From a virus, in IMG/VR virus record IMGVR_UViG_3300005518_000035, positions 1-28,536 of that record: a stretch of DNA of 28,536 bases. One strand, written 5' to 3'. The first letter of the stretch is position 1. Every line of letters starts with the position of its first letter. Below are positions 19,164 through 25,169 of the stretch, piece after piece. The notes below the pieces were generated by a model, which worked only from the letters and a program-made list of their open reading frames with translations, was not told the origin of the DNA and ran no database searches. A program made the translations under genes and the position numbers.

Positions 19164-19203
19164 GCCCTCTCACGACTCGAACGTGAGTGTATGCCGTCAG
19201 GGC
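19164..19203 (-). ncRNA. tRNA-elbow minihelix M1
   Basis: Minus strand: acceptor GCCCT, linker GACGGCATACA, T-stem CTCACG, loop TTCGAGT, T-stem CGTGAG, acceptor AGGGC, then ACT. Seven bases after the stop of the gene at 19211 and 43 bases before the next ATG. Confidence 0.8.
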
Positions 19204-19210
19204 TACCTAC

Positions 19211-19393
19211 CTAGACAGACTCACCCTCCAGCATGAGCGCCAAGCGCTCAGCCATAGCGGGGGTGATGTGGAAACGGATGTTGCGAAGGTCGAGCGTGCC
19301 CATACTGACACACCGACCTTCACGCCACAGCGAGTAGCCCCACTCGCCCTTACGGGCGTCGAGGATGCCAAGCTCGCAGACGGCCTTGCCCAT
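19211..19393 (-). CDS. 60-residue hypothetical protein
   Basis: ATG 19393 with AGAGGT seven bases upstream, two bases after the previous stop. Sequence: GKAVCELGILDARKGEWGYS with aromatic strands, then LDLRNIRFHITPAMAERLAL, ending MLEGESV. Mixed beta then helix. Coupled to its upstream neighbours, followed by minihelix M1. No family recognised. Confidence 0.7.
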   Translation of the reverse strand: MGKAVCELGILDARKGEWGYSLWREGRCVSMGTLDLRNIRFHITPAMAERLALMLEGESV

Positions 19394-19395
19394 GT

Positions 19396-19554
19396 TCAGA
19401 CCTCTTCCGAGTTGCCGATAACTTCACCACACCAGCACTCGCGAGCAGGATCTACGTCGTAGATCTCGTCGCGGTAGCTGGACACCGTGGTTGCGTGGTC
19501 CAGGCAGTGCGCCTGGCCGTTGAAGTCGGCTATGCCGACGAGCTTCAGCGTCAT
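19396..19554 (-). CDS. 52-residue hypothetical protein with C-terminal Cys pair
   Basis: ATG 19554, with GAGGTG six bases upstream; two bases after the previous stop and two before the next ATG. Begins MTLKLVGIADFNGQAHCLDH, with RECWCGEVIG near the end, so C17, C41 and C43 might bind a metal. The spacing and ribosome site support translation. Second gene of the operon. Confidence 0.68.
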   Translation of the reverse strand: MTLKLVGIADFNGQAHCLDHATTVSSYRDEIYDVDPARECWCGEVIGNSEEV

Positions 19555-19556
19555 GG

Positions 19557-19751
19557 TCACACCTCATCCAGGCCGGTGACACGTTTGATGCGGTAGGGCT
19601 CACCAGGGCTGAAGTAGCCCGAAGCGTAAGCCTCCGCCTGCTCGCAAGTGTCAAAGTCCTCGACGAACGCTGAGCGTTGGAACACGTGCTGCGCCTCGGG
19701 ATAGAGTGCGTACAGCTCGTACCACACGCTCTGGTCCTGATACTCGTTCAT
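19557..19751 (-). CDS. 64-residue hypothetical protein, first gene of the second leftward operon
   Basis: ATG 19751 with GAGAGG six bases upstream. Sequence: DQSVWYELYALYPEAQHVFQ, RSAFVEDFDTCEQAEAYASG, then YFSPGEPYRIKRV. Tyr- and acidic-rich, mixed helix and strand. Its upstream leader is the structured region up to the boxA mimic. No recognised family. Confidence 0.7.
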   Translation of the reverse strand: MNEYQDQSVWYELYALYPEAQHVFQRSAFVEDFDTCEQAEAYASGYFSPGEPYRIKRVTGLDEV

Positions 19752-19784
19752 GGTGTACCTCTCTCTCTAGCCTTGCGACAAGGT

Positions 19785-19822
19785 CGCAGGCCCCGAGACA
19801 CGGCTTGCGCCGTGTCCCTGCG
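19785..19822. other. Bulged hairpin with a competing fold
   Basis: CGCAGG (19785-19790) pairs with CCTGCG (19817-19822), enclosing GACACGGC-TTGC-GCCGTGTC (19797-19816). TGCGAC-AAG-GTCGCA just to the left shares the CGCAGG bases, so the two folds exclude each other. Confidence 0.5.
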
Positions 19823-19831
19823 GAGCCAAGA

Positions 19832-19923
19832 GGGCCCAGGGTGCCACGTGCATGGCTGAGCCAGCTATAGCAATCATCGCTGGCATGGCTGAGCACGTGT
19901 GTTGCTGTTTGCACCCTGGGCCC
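19832..19923. ncRNA. 92-base imperfect hairpin (candidate structured RNA)
   Basis: Three nested perfect stems: GGGCCCAGGGTG/CACCCTGGGCCC (12 bp), CACGTGC/GCACGTG (7 bp), GCCAGC/GCTGGC (6 bp), with a 13-base loop. Between the last two lies a symmetric internal loop with the same 8-mer ATGGCTGA on both sides. On the plus strand this loop can close by G-C and G-U pairs, on the minus strand it cannot, so plus-strand transcription is favoured. Confidence 0.6.
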
Positions 19924-19993
19924 GATGGCTCTTACAGGGAAATTGGACTGCGACGCTCTAGCGTCGATGCGTGTGAACCACCAGGTAGCCATC
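19924..19993. other. Bracketed structure GATGGCT ... AGCCATC
   Basis: A 7-bp outer stem (19924-19930 with 19987-19993) encloses the hairpin CGACGC-TCTA-GCGTCG (19951-19966). AGCCAT could also pair with the ATGGCT copies in the adjacent 92-base hairpin. Confidence 0.4.
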
Positions 19994-20071
19994 CGGCTCG
20001 GCCGTGCGTCCTCGGGCTTTGGGGCCTCCGTTCGCACGACGTCCTCGCTACGTCGGTACCAGCCTGGTCCC

Positions 20072-20092
20072 GGGCGGGCCCTCGGCCCGCCC
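20072..20092. other. Very GC-rich hairpin downstream of boxA
   Basis: GGGCGGGCC (20072-20080) with GGCCCGCCC (20084-20092), 9 bp, three-base loop, no U-tract. On the minus strand it follows the boxA mimic by about 30 bases. Confidence 0.55.
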
Positions 20093-20120
20093 TAGCGGGC
20101 ATCAAGCTCACACGCTGCGT

Positions 20121-20139
20121 ATTCAGTTCTCAAGGAACA
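20121..20139 (-). promoter_or_regulatory. rRNA-leader-type boxA (antitermination) mimic
   Basis: Minus strand TGTTCCTTGAGAACTGAAT, then ACGCAGCGTG. The 14-mer GTTCCTTGAGAACT is, as I recall it, identical to the Streptomyces 16S rRNA leader just before mature 16S. There the TGTTCTTTGA-like boxA recruits NusB/NusE. It lies 370 bases upstream of the first gene of the second leftward operon, in its sense. Confidence 0.6.
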
Positions 20140-20325
20140 GCCCTGGTGTTCTCGACTCCTCTGGATACTGTCCCGTGCGACCGTTATGACCGGCCGTCAC
20201 GTTCACCAGAGGCCTCCAGGCCCGTTACAAGCCCTTCGAAGGTCCCACCTGTCACCTGTAGCCCCTAACCTCCCGAGAGGGGCTGTACCGGCTGCCTGTG
20301 ACCCTTGCTTGCCTTGCTGGGGGAG

Positions 20326-20354
20326 ACTCTGCCCTGTGCGAGCGGCTGTGTCAA
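20326..20354 (-). promoter_or_regulatory. Candidate promoter for the second leftward operon
   Basis: TTGACA at 20354-20349 and CAGAGT at 20331-20326 on the minus strand with 17 bases between. -35 is consensus; the -10 fits the actinobacterial TAGRRT form except its first base. The transcript would pass the boxA mimic. Confidence 0.5.
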
Positions 20355-20504
20355 CCCCTTGCGGTTGGCCGATCCTGCTGGCCTTCCCGTCATCCGTGTT
20401 GGCCTGACAACGAGAACTAAGCCAGTTTGCAGCCACTGTTGTCTAGCTTCCCAGGTCAGAGGGCTTGTGGCAGGCCTCTCTTTGCTAGTGCGTGCCCCTA
20501 GGTA

Positions 20505-20542
20505 AACCCTTTGGATCATGGAAAAACCCTAAAGAATCATGG
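20505..20542. repeat. Imperfect direct repeats ACCCT-N8-ATCATGG type
   Basis: Two copies 21 bases apart: ACCCTTTGGATCATGG and ACCCTAAAGAATCATGG, each ending ATCATGG (20515-20521, 20536-20542). A third ATCATGG lies at 20660-20666. Possible iteron or operator. Confidence 0.4.
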
Positions 20543-20552
20543 GATGTGCAGG

Positions 20553-20570
20553 CCAGCGCTTGTGCGCTGG
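20553..20570. other. Perfect hairpin CCAGCGC-TTGT-GCGCTGG
   Basis: Seven pairs, four-base loop; its right end touches the first GGACAT copy. Confidence 0.5.
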
Positions 20571-21069
20571 ACATCGGCGGGGGAGGCAGGGCAGAACGGA
20601 CACCTCGGACATCGATCTTGGTGGTTGGTACAAAACTTGGTACAGAGCTGGGATAGAACATCATGGAATGTCCGCTTCTAGAGCAACCGTTGCTGTTGCA
20701 ATCCCTCGCGTCCTATGCCGTGCGCGTGCGCGTATGCATGCACCTCATGGCTCGTCCACACCGCGTGTCACGCGTGCGTACACATAGGCCCATACCGTCA
20801 GAGTGACGACAACTCATGCTTATGCGATGGTGTGCATAGGAATGCAGCTATGCGCTGAATGTATAGCCACTGCACACTGGTGTGCATGTCAGGACATAGT
20901 CCCCCTCCATAAACGCAGGCAATCGCCCTCATCTGTATCACAATGTGGACACATCATCTCATATCATGGACTATCCTGCTCAATCTGGACATCCTCGGCG
21001 CAGCTCGTGTCGTGACATGTCCTACCGTGTCCTGGTAGCTCCCTGCGTCCGGTTCGTCACTGTGTGTCC
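20569..21069. repeat. Cluster of GGACA(T/C) motifs
   Basis: Ten GGACA/TGTCC copies in 500 bases: starting 20569, 20598, 20607, 20668 (reverse), 20892, 20947, 20987, 21017 (reverse), 21027 (reverse), 21064 (reverse). About one would be expected by chance. Candidate binding array. Confidence 0.45.
20871..20886. promoter_or_regulatory. 16-bp perfect palindrome TGCACACTGGTGTGCA
   Basis: Perfect dyad in the GGACA-rich region; GTGTGCAT also occurs nearby at 20831. Operator candidate. Confidence 0.45.
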
Positions 21070-21276
21070 GGTTTGGCCTGGTTCGACCCGGGGGTTTTAA
21101 CCTCGCGCGCACACCTACGGTGTGAGACCTCCTAGAAATTTGCCATAAAACTTGCACCTCCTACCATCACCCTGTGTGACCATAGTAGCCTACCCTGCTC
21201 ACCCTCCGTAGAACTTTGGTAAAGGTTTGGTAACATCCCAGGTTGCTACTGGTCCCAGAGCCCAAACTTCACCCCT

Positions 21277-21299
21277 CTCTATAGATAGAACCTATAGAG
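21277..21299. promoter_or_regulatory. Inverted repeat CTCTATAG-N7-CTATAGAG
   Basis: Perfect 8-bp arms with a 7-base spacer (ATAGAAC), 267 bases upstream of the terminase start. Spacing suits a dimeric repressor. Confidence 0.5.
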
Positions 21300-21565
21300 C
21301 CTAGGGGCAGCAGCTAGTGAGGTCACTGCCCCAGCAGGGACCTTGACTAGTACTACTACTAAGGGCAGCCCTCAGGGGCTGCCTACAGTAGCTACCTAGT
21401 GACTCTCCGTTCCCGGAATCTCTCCCCGCCTAGTACCTCCACCGCCCTGCGGCGGTGGAGCTGAAGCCTACAAGTCCCGAGGGTAAGCAGAGCAAAGTGG
21501 TCCTAGATGATCCGCTTCGCGGGATCAAGATGGACATAGTTGCTATACACCCCCAGGAGGCTAAG

Positions 21566-23443
21566 ATGGCTAGACCGGTCAACAGGACCACGAGGGAGAA
21601 GAAGGATACGATCCTGACCTACCTCAGGAACGGCATCCCGGTCTCTAAGGCTTGCGCAGATCTCGGTATCACCACACAGGCTGTTCAGTACTACAAGTCT
21701 TCCGACAAAGAGTTCCGTGCTGACTATGCTCGATACTCCAAGATGGAGAACGCCTCCGGGGCGTTCGACAAGGTAGAAGTCCCTGACTTCCCTACCTTCT
21801 GTGAGGACTATCTCGACACTCGGCTGTTTGGTCATCAGCTCCAGTGGTACGACGTCCTTGAGGGTCGCGCTCCACGCGACCTGCACGAGAACCAGATCTA
21901 CAAGCCGGGTGATCCTGGTATGATCATCATCAACACTCCACCCGAGCACGCGAAGTCCACGACCATCACGGTGAACTACACGACGTGGCGCATCTGCCAG
22001 GACCCGAACATCCGGATCATCGTAGTGTCCCAGACCCAGGAGATGGCGAAGCGGTTCTTGCGTGCGATCAAGGATCGCCTGGCGGGGGCGAACCACGCCT
22101 ACAAGAAGCTCCAGCACGACTTCGCTCCTGACGGTGGGTTCGACGCGAACTCTGCGTCATGGACAGCCGACTCGATCTACGTGAACGCCGAAGCTCGTGA
22201 CTCGGGTGAAGCCACCCCGACCGTCCAGGCTCTCGGCATGACCGGTCAGATCTACGGCAACCGTGCCGACCTGATCATCCTCGACGACACAGTGACAGGT
22301 AAGAACGCCCATGAGTTCGAGAAGCAGATCGACTGGATCCAGCGAGAGGTCATCAACCGACTCAGCTACCCTGGAGGCACGCTTCTCCTGGTGGGAACGC
22401 GCCTTGCTCCTGTTGAGCTCTACTCCGAGATCCAGAAGCCAGAGTGGTACGGTCAGGATGAAGAGTCTCCGTGGACGTACCTCACTCAGCCCGCTGTACT
22501 TGAGTTTGCAGACTCACCCGACGACTGGGTTGTTCTCGCACCCTTCACCAACCGACCCCCAGTGTCGCTCGGATCAAGAAAGCTGGTGGAGGCAGGGCCG
22601 GACGGACTCTTCCCCTGGCACTCGGGCAAGGCACTAGCACGACGACGGGCAACGTCGTCGGCCCAGAACTGGAAGATGGTCTACCAGCAGGAGCAGGTGG
22701 TCGAGGATGCGATCTTCCCAGCCAACAAGGTTGCAGCAAGTATTGACGGAATGCGAGCTGCCGGACTCATGTCCCCAGGAGCACCTGGCCATCGACCTCA
22801 CGGCATGGACGGACTGTACGTTGTCGGAGGCTTCGACCCAGCGATCACCGGCCATGCAGCAGCAGTGGTACTCGGCGTGGATCGTATGTCCGGTATGCGC
22901 TTTGTCCTCGATGTATGGACTGCTCCAAACCAGAAGCCAGACGACCTCTTCGACAAGCTGAAGGACTGGACCGTCAAGTACCACATGCACGAGTGGGTCA
23001 TCGAGAAGAACGCGATGAACCTGATGGTCACCCAGAACCGTGACCTCAGGAACTTCCTCGGCTCCAGGGGTACGATCCTCAAGGAGCACTTCACCGGAGC
23101 CAACAAGAACGACGCCGACTTCGGCGTCGCCTCGATGTCCATGCTCTTCGATGGGGCACTGGAGGACCGGGGCCTGATTCGCCTGCCGAGCCGCAGCCAG
23201 CAAGAGGGCGTCAAAGCCCTGGTAGAACAACTCACAACCTGGTTCCCGCAGAGCAAGGCGAAGCAGGACACGGTGATGGCGCTGTGGTTCGCAGAGACGC
23301 GAGCACGTGAGCTGGTGAACGACATCGAGACGGTGTTCCACCTGGGCAATAGCTACCAGTCGGAACGCGACAAGCATAAGCAAGTAACTGTTGATCTTGA
23401 CTACCTGAGCGGTACAGCGATAGCGGAAGGAGGGTTCTGGTGA
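21566..23443 (+). CDS. Terminase large subunit with N-terminal HTH
   Basis: 625 residues from ATG 21566, five bases after AGGAGG; a GTG at 21455 would add 37 residues but starts inside a hairpin. Residues 10-60 (EKKDTILTYLRNGIPVSKAC, then LGITTQAVQYY) are a helix-turn-helix usually found in small terminase subunits. Walker A is TPPEHAKSTT (124-133), Walker B is ADLIILDDTV (234-243), LLVGTRLAP follows. The RNase H-like nuclease begins VGGFDPAITGHAAAV (Asp424) with HEWVIEKN (Glu480). It cuts and packages DNA through the portal. It starts the rightward late operon. Confidence 0.93.
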   Translation: MARPVNRTTREKKDTILTYLRNGIPVSKACADLGITTQAVQYYKSSDKEFRADYARYSKMENASGAFDKVEVPDFPTFCEDYLDTRLFGHQLQWYDVLEGRAPRDLHENQIYKPGDPGMIIINTPPEHAKSTTITVNYTTWRICQDPNIRIIVVSQTQEMAKRFLRAIKDRLAGANHAYKKLQHDFAPDGGFDANSASWTADSIYVNAEARDSGEATPTVQALGMTGQIYGNRADLIILDDTVTGKNAHEFEKQIDWIQREVINRLSYPGGTLLLVGTRLAPVELYSEIQKPEWYGQDEESPWTYLTQPAVLEFADSPDDWVVLAPFTNRPPVSLGSRKLVEAGPDGLFPWHSGKALARRRATSSAQNWKMVYQQEQVVEDAIFPANKVAASIDGMRAAGLMSPGAPGHRPHGMDGLYVVGGFDPAITGHAAAVVLGVDRMSGMRFVLDVWTAPNQKPDDLFDKLKDWTVKYHMHEWVIEKNAMNLMVTQNRDLRNFLGSRGTILKEHFTGANKNDADFGVASMSMLFDGALEDRGLIRLPSRSQQEGVKALVEQLTTWFPQSKAKQDTVMALWFAETRARELVNDIETVFHLGNSYQSERDKHKQVTVDLDYLSGTAIAEGGFW

Positions 23444-23838
23444 CAGCAACGAAGAGAGGCCCCGGTGGGGCCCGGAAGCAGGGCGTGAAGCCCTGTAGTT
23501 GGTGTGGTGCCGACTTCCTTGGGTTCGCGTCGGCTAAGCGGTGCGAACAGTGCGTAGGCGTGGGGACCGAGCGTATGCGCTGGAACCAGTCCATCGCCCT
23601 CTATGGCGTGGACAAGTTCATGTACGAGGCCATGTACTTCGAGCAGGATGGCACGTGCCTGATCTGCCAGGAGCGAGAAGCGAAGTGCCTCGATCATGAT
23701 CACGAGACCGGCAGGCCGAGAGGCCTGCTATGCCTGGGCTGCAACACGCTGCTTGGGTTCATCGAAACACCTGGCCGACTGGATTCGGCCCTTGACTACC
23801 TGAGCCAGGCCGGGGACTTCGGCGGTGGCTGGTCATAA
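23440..23838 (+). CDS. Endonuclease VII-type HNH nuclease
   Basis: 132 residues from GTG 23440, overlapping the terminase stop, with AAGGAGGG five bases upstream. Two N-terminal CxxC pairs (CSWC, CEQC), then GTCLICQ (Cys73, Cys76), KCLDHDHETG (Asp85 to His88), LLCLGCNTLLGF (Cys98, Cys101, Asn102). Same family as the 7116 and 24705 genes. In this location it could resolve branched DNA during packaging, or be a mobile nuclease inserted next to terminase. Confidence 0.9.
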   Translation: MTATKRGPGGARKQGVKPCSWCGADFLGFASAKRCEQCVGVGTERMRWNQSIALYGVDKFMYEAMYFEQDGTCLICQEREAKCLDHDHETGRPRGLLCLGCNTLLGFIETPGRLDSALDYLSQAGDFGGGWS

Positions 23839-23848
23839 GGAGACCACG

Positions 23849-24688
23849 ATGACTGACCTTTGGCTGCCTGGGGCTGCTAAGCATTCTCTGGGCAACACTG
23901 GGGCCATGGATGGTGGCCCTGCACGAGCAACCCACCACATCACCGCCAACTCGAACGATCACACGTTCACCAACGAGCTGGGCTGGTTCACCGGTGGAGG
24001 CGCCGGCATGGCGCCTCACATCCTGGCCGATCCATTCACGGGACAGATCGCCCAGTTCTTCCCCGCCGACTCCCGCTCTCTGAGCCTCAAGAACGATGGC
24101 ACGGTCCGGACCAACCGGACCGGCAAGTACAACATCCAGATCGAGTGGGTGTTCACCGAAGGGGAGACCGTCAATGGCAAGGTCTACCACTCTCTCGCCG
24201 AGACACCGCTCAAGCCGTGGCCCACTCTCCTTGCCTGGCTCCGCAGTCTTGGCATCGTGGATGGTTGGCCTGGTGGAGTTCCCATGGCTTTCGCTCGTGA
24301 CACCGTCTCACTGGCAACGTGGACCGGAGTGGGTGGTCACTACGGGCACAACCAGGTACCGGGCAATGATCACGTCGACCCCGGCCCCATGCCCGACCTG
24401 TTCGGCGTGAAGCCGACGACCCCCAAGCCTTCCCCGCTCTACGCTCCGTTCCCGGGCGACAAGTACTTCTTCTACGGCCGGACGAGCAAGCTGGTGACCG
24501 AGGTCGGCAAGGCTCTGGTCCGAGCTGGCTACAAGGGCTATAAGGTGGGTCCCGGCCCGGTCTTCGGACCGGCCGACCGTAAGGGCGTTACGTGGTTCCA
24601 GAAGAACCACGCACAGCTGGCTGGTGACGCTGATGGGCACTTCGGTCCTCTGACCTGGAAGCTGCTCAAGGTAGCCCAGCCTCGATGA
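23849..24688 (+). CDS. Endolysin: amidase with peptidoglycan-binding domain
   Basis: 279 residues from ATG 23849, six bases after AAGGAG. N-terminal amidase-type zinc domain: ARATHHITANSNDHTF (His pair), GWFTGGGAGMAPHILAD, and VGGHYGHNQVPGNDHVDPG, where the H-x-x-x-x-x-x-x-H-x-D pattern closes the zinc site. After a Pro-rich linker, residues 205-279 (FYGRTSKLVTEVGKALVRAG, VTWFQKNHAQLAGDADGHFG) form a peptidoglycan-binding domain. It should cleave the N-acetylmuramoyl-L-alanine bond. No signal peptide is visible, so the holin at 4044 probably releases it. It is placed unusually between terminase and portal, between two endonuclease VII genes. Confidence 0.88.
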   Translation: MTDLWLPGAAKHSLGNTGAMDGGPARATHHITANSNDHTFTNELGWFTGGGAGMAPHILADPFTGQIAQFFPADSRSLSLKNDGTVRTNRTGKYNIQIEWVFTEGETVNGKVYHSLAETPLKPWPTLLAWLRSLGIVDGWPGGVPMAFARDTVSLATWTGVGGHYGHNQVPGNDHVDPGPMPDLFGVKPTTPKPSPLYAPFPGDKYFFYGRTSKLVTEVGKALVRAGYKGYKVGPGPVFGPADRKGVTWFQKNHAQLAGDADGHFGPLTWKLLKVAQPR

Positions 24689-24704
24689 AGTAAGGAGGCG
24701 GCCC

Positions 24705-25169
24705 ATGGCCGATCCCACAAAGACCTGTACAGCGTGTGGTGAGACAAGGCCAGTCACCGACTTCTCGTTGAAGCGGGAGAAGGGTCGCAATCCGTACTAC
24801 AGGGGTAAGTGTAAGCCCTGTGAAGCGCGGTACTATCGCGACAGAGTGGCGGGCAAGCGCGAAGACCCGGCCTGGCGGCATCACAGGTGGATCACCAACC
24901 TGAAAAGCAAGTATGGACTCACCAAGGCTCAGTACATTGACAAGATGCTAGAGCAGGATTTCTGCTGCGAGCTGTGCCGCAAGCCGCAGGCAACCTTCTA
25001 CGTCGATCACGACCATGCGTGCTGTGATCACGAGAGAAGCTGTGGCGCCTGCGTGCGCTCGCTTTTGTGCGACAACTGTAACAAGATGCTGGGTCACGCT
25101 AGAGATGACGCAGAGACCCTCAAGAGGGCCGTAGCTTACCTGGAGGTGACTCATGGCTCTATCGTATGA
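24705..25169 (+). CDS. Endonuclease VII-type HNH nuclease, second copy
   Basis: 154 residues from ATG 24705 with AAGGAGG six bases upstream. N-terminal zinc knuckles (CTACGE, CKPC), then KYGLTKAQYIDKMLEQDFCC with CELC (88-91), FYVDHDHACC (Asp101 to His104) and LLCDNCNKMLG (Cys122, Cys125, Asn126). Eleven or more residues rich in Cys and His are inserted between the DHDH and final CxxC blocks (DHERSCGAC), which the other two copies lack. The stop overlaps the portal start by 17 bases. Confidence 0.9.
   Translation: MADPTKTCTACGETRPVTDFSLKREKGRNPYYRGKCKPCEARYYRDRVAGKREDPAWRHHRWITNLKSKYGLTKAQYIDKMLEQDFCCELCRKPQATFYVDHDHACCDHERSCGACVRSLLCDNCNKMLGHARDDAETLKRAVAYLEVTHGSIV

Larger units (their letters stand above)
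19752..21565. promoter_or_regulatory. 1.8-kb noncoding region between the leftward operon and terminase
   Basis: I see no convincing gene; open frames lack ribosome sites and cross structures. Contents from left to right: two hairpins, a 92-base imperfect hairpin, a 70-base bracketed structure, a GC-rich hairpin, a boxA mimic and candidate promoter for the leftward operon. Then come direct repeats, a GGACA cluster, a Z-DNA-prone stretch, several palindromes, stem-loops 21304-21332 and 21437-21460 (10 bp, loop CTGC), and the leader of the terminase operon. It may hold a replication origin as well as divergent control; that is inference. Confidence 0.6.

Noticed and set aside
14455-19203. Minihelices as ordinary tRNA genes
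   Set aside because: Only 39-41 bases, no anticodon arm and no D-stem; they cannot decode.
14455-19203. Minihelices as Rho-independent terminators
   Set aside because: No U-tract after any of them, and the conserved loop and linker are not explained by termination.
19852-20268. Plus-strand open frame through the large hairpin
   Set aside because: No ribosome site, it crosses several strong stems, and the product is Arg/Pro/Ser-rich as in noncoding high-GC DNA.
21078-21100. GGTTCGACCC resembling a T-loop on the plus strand
   Set aside because: Flanking bases pair poorly and no acceptor stem or GG linker is present.
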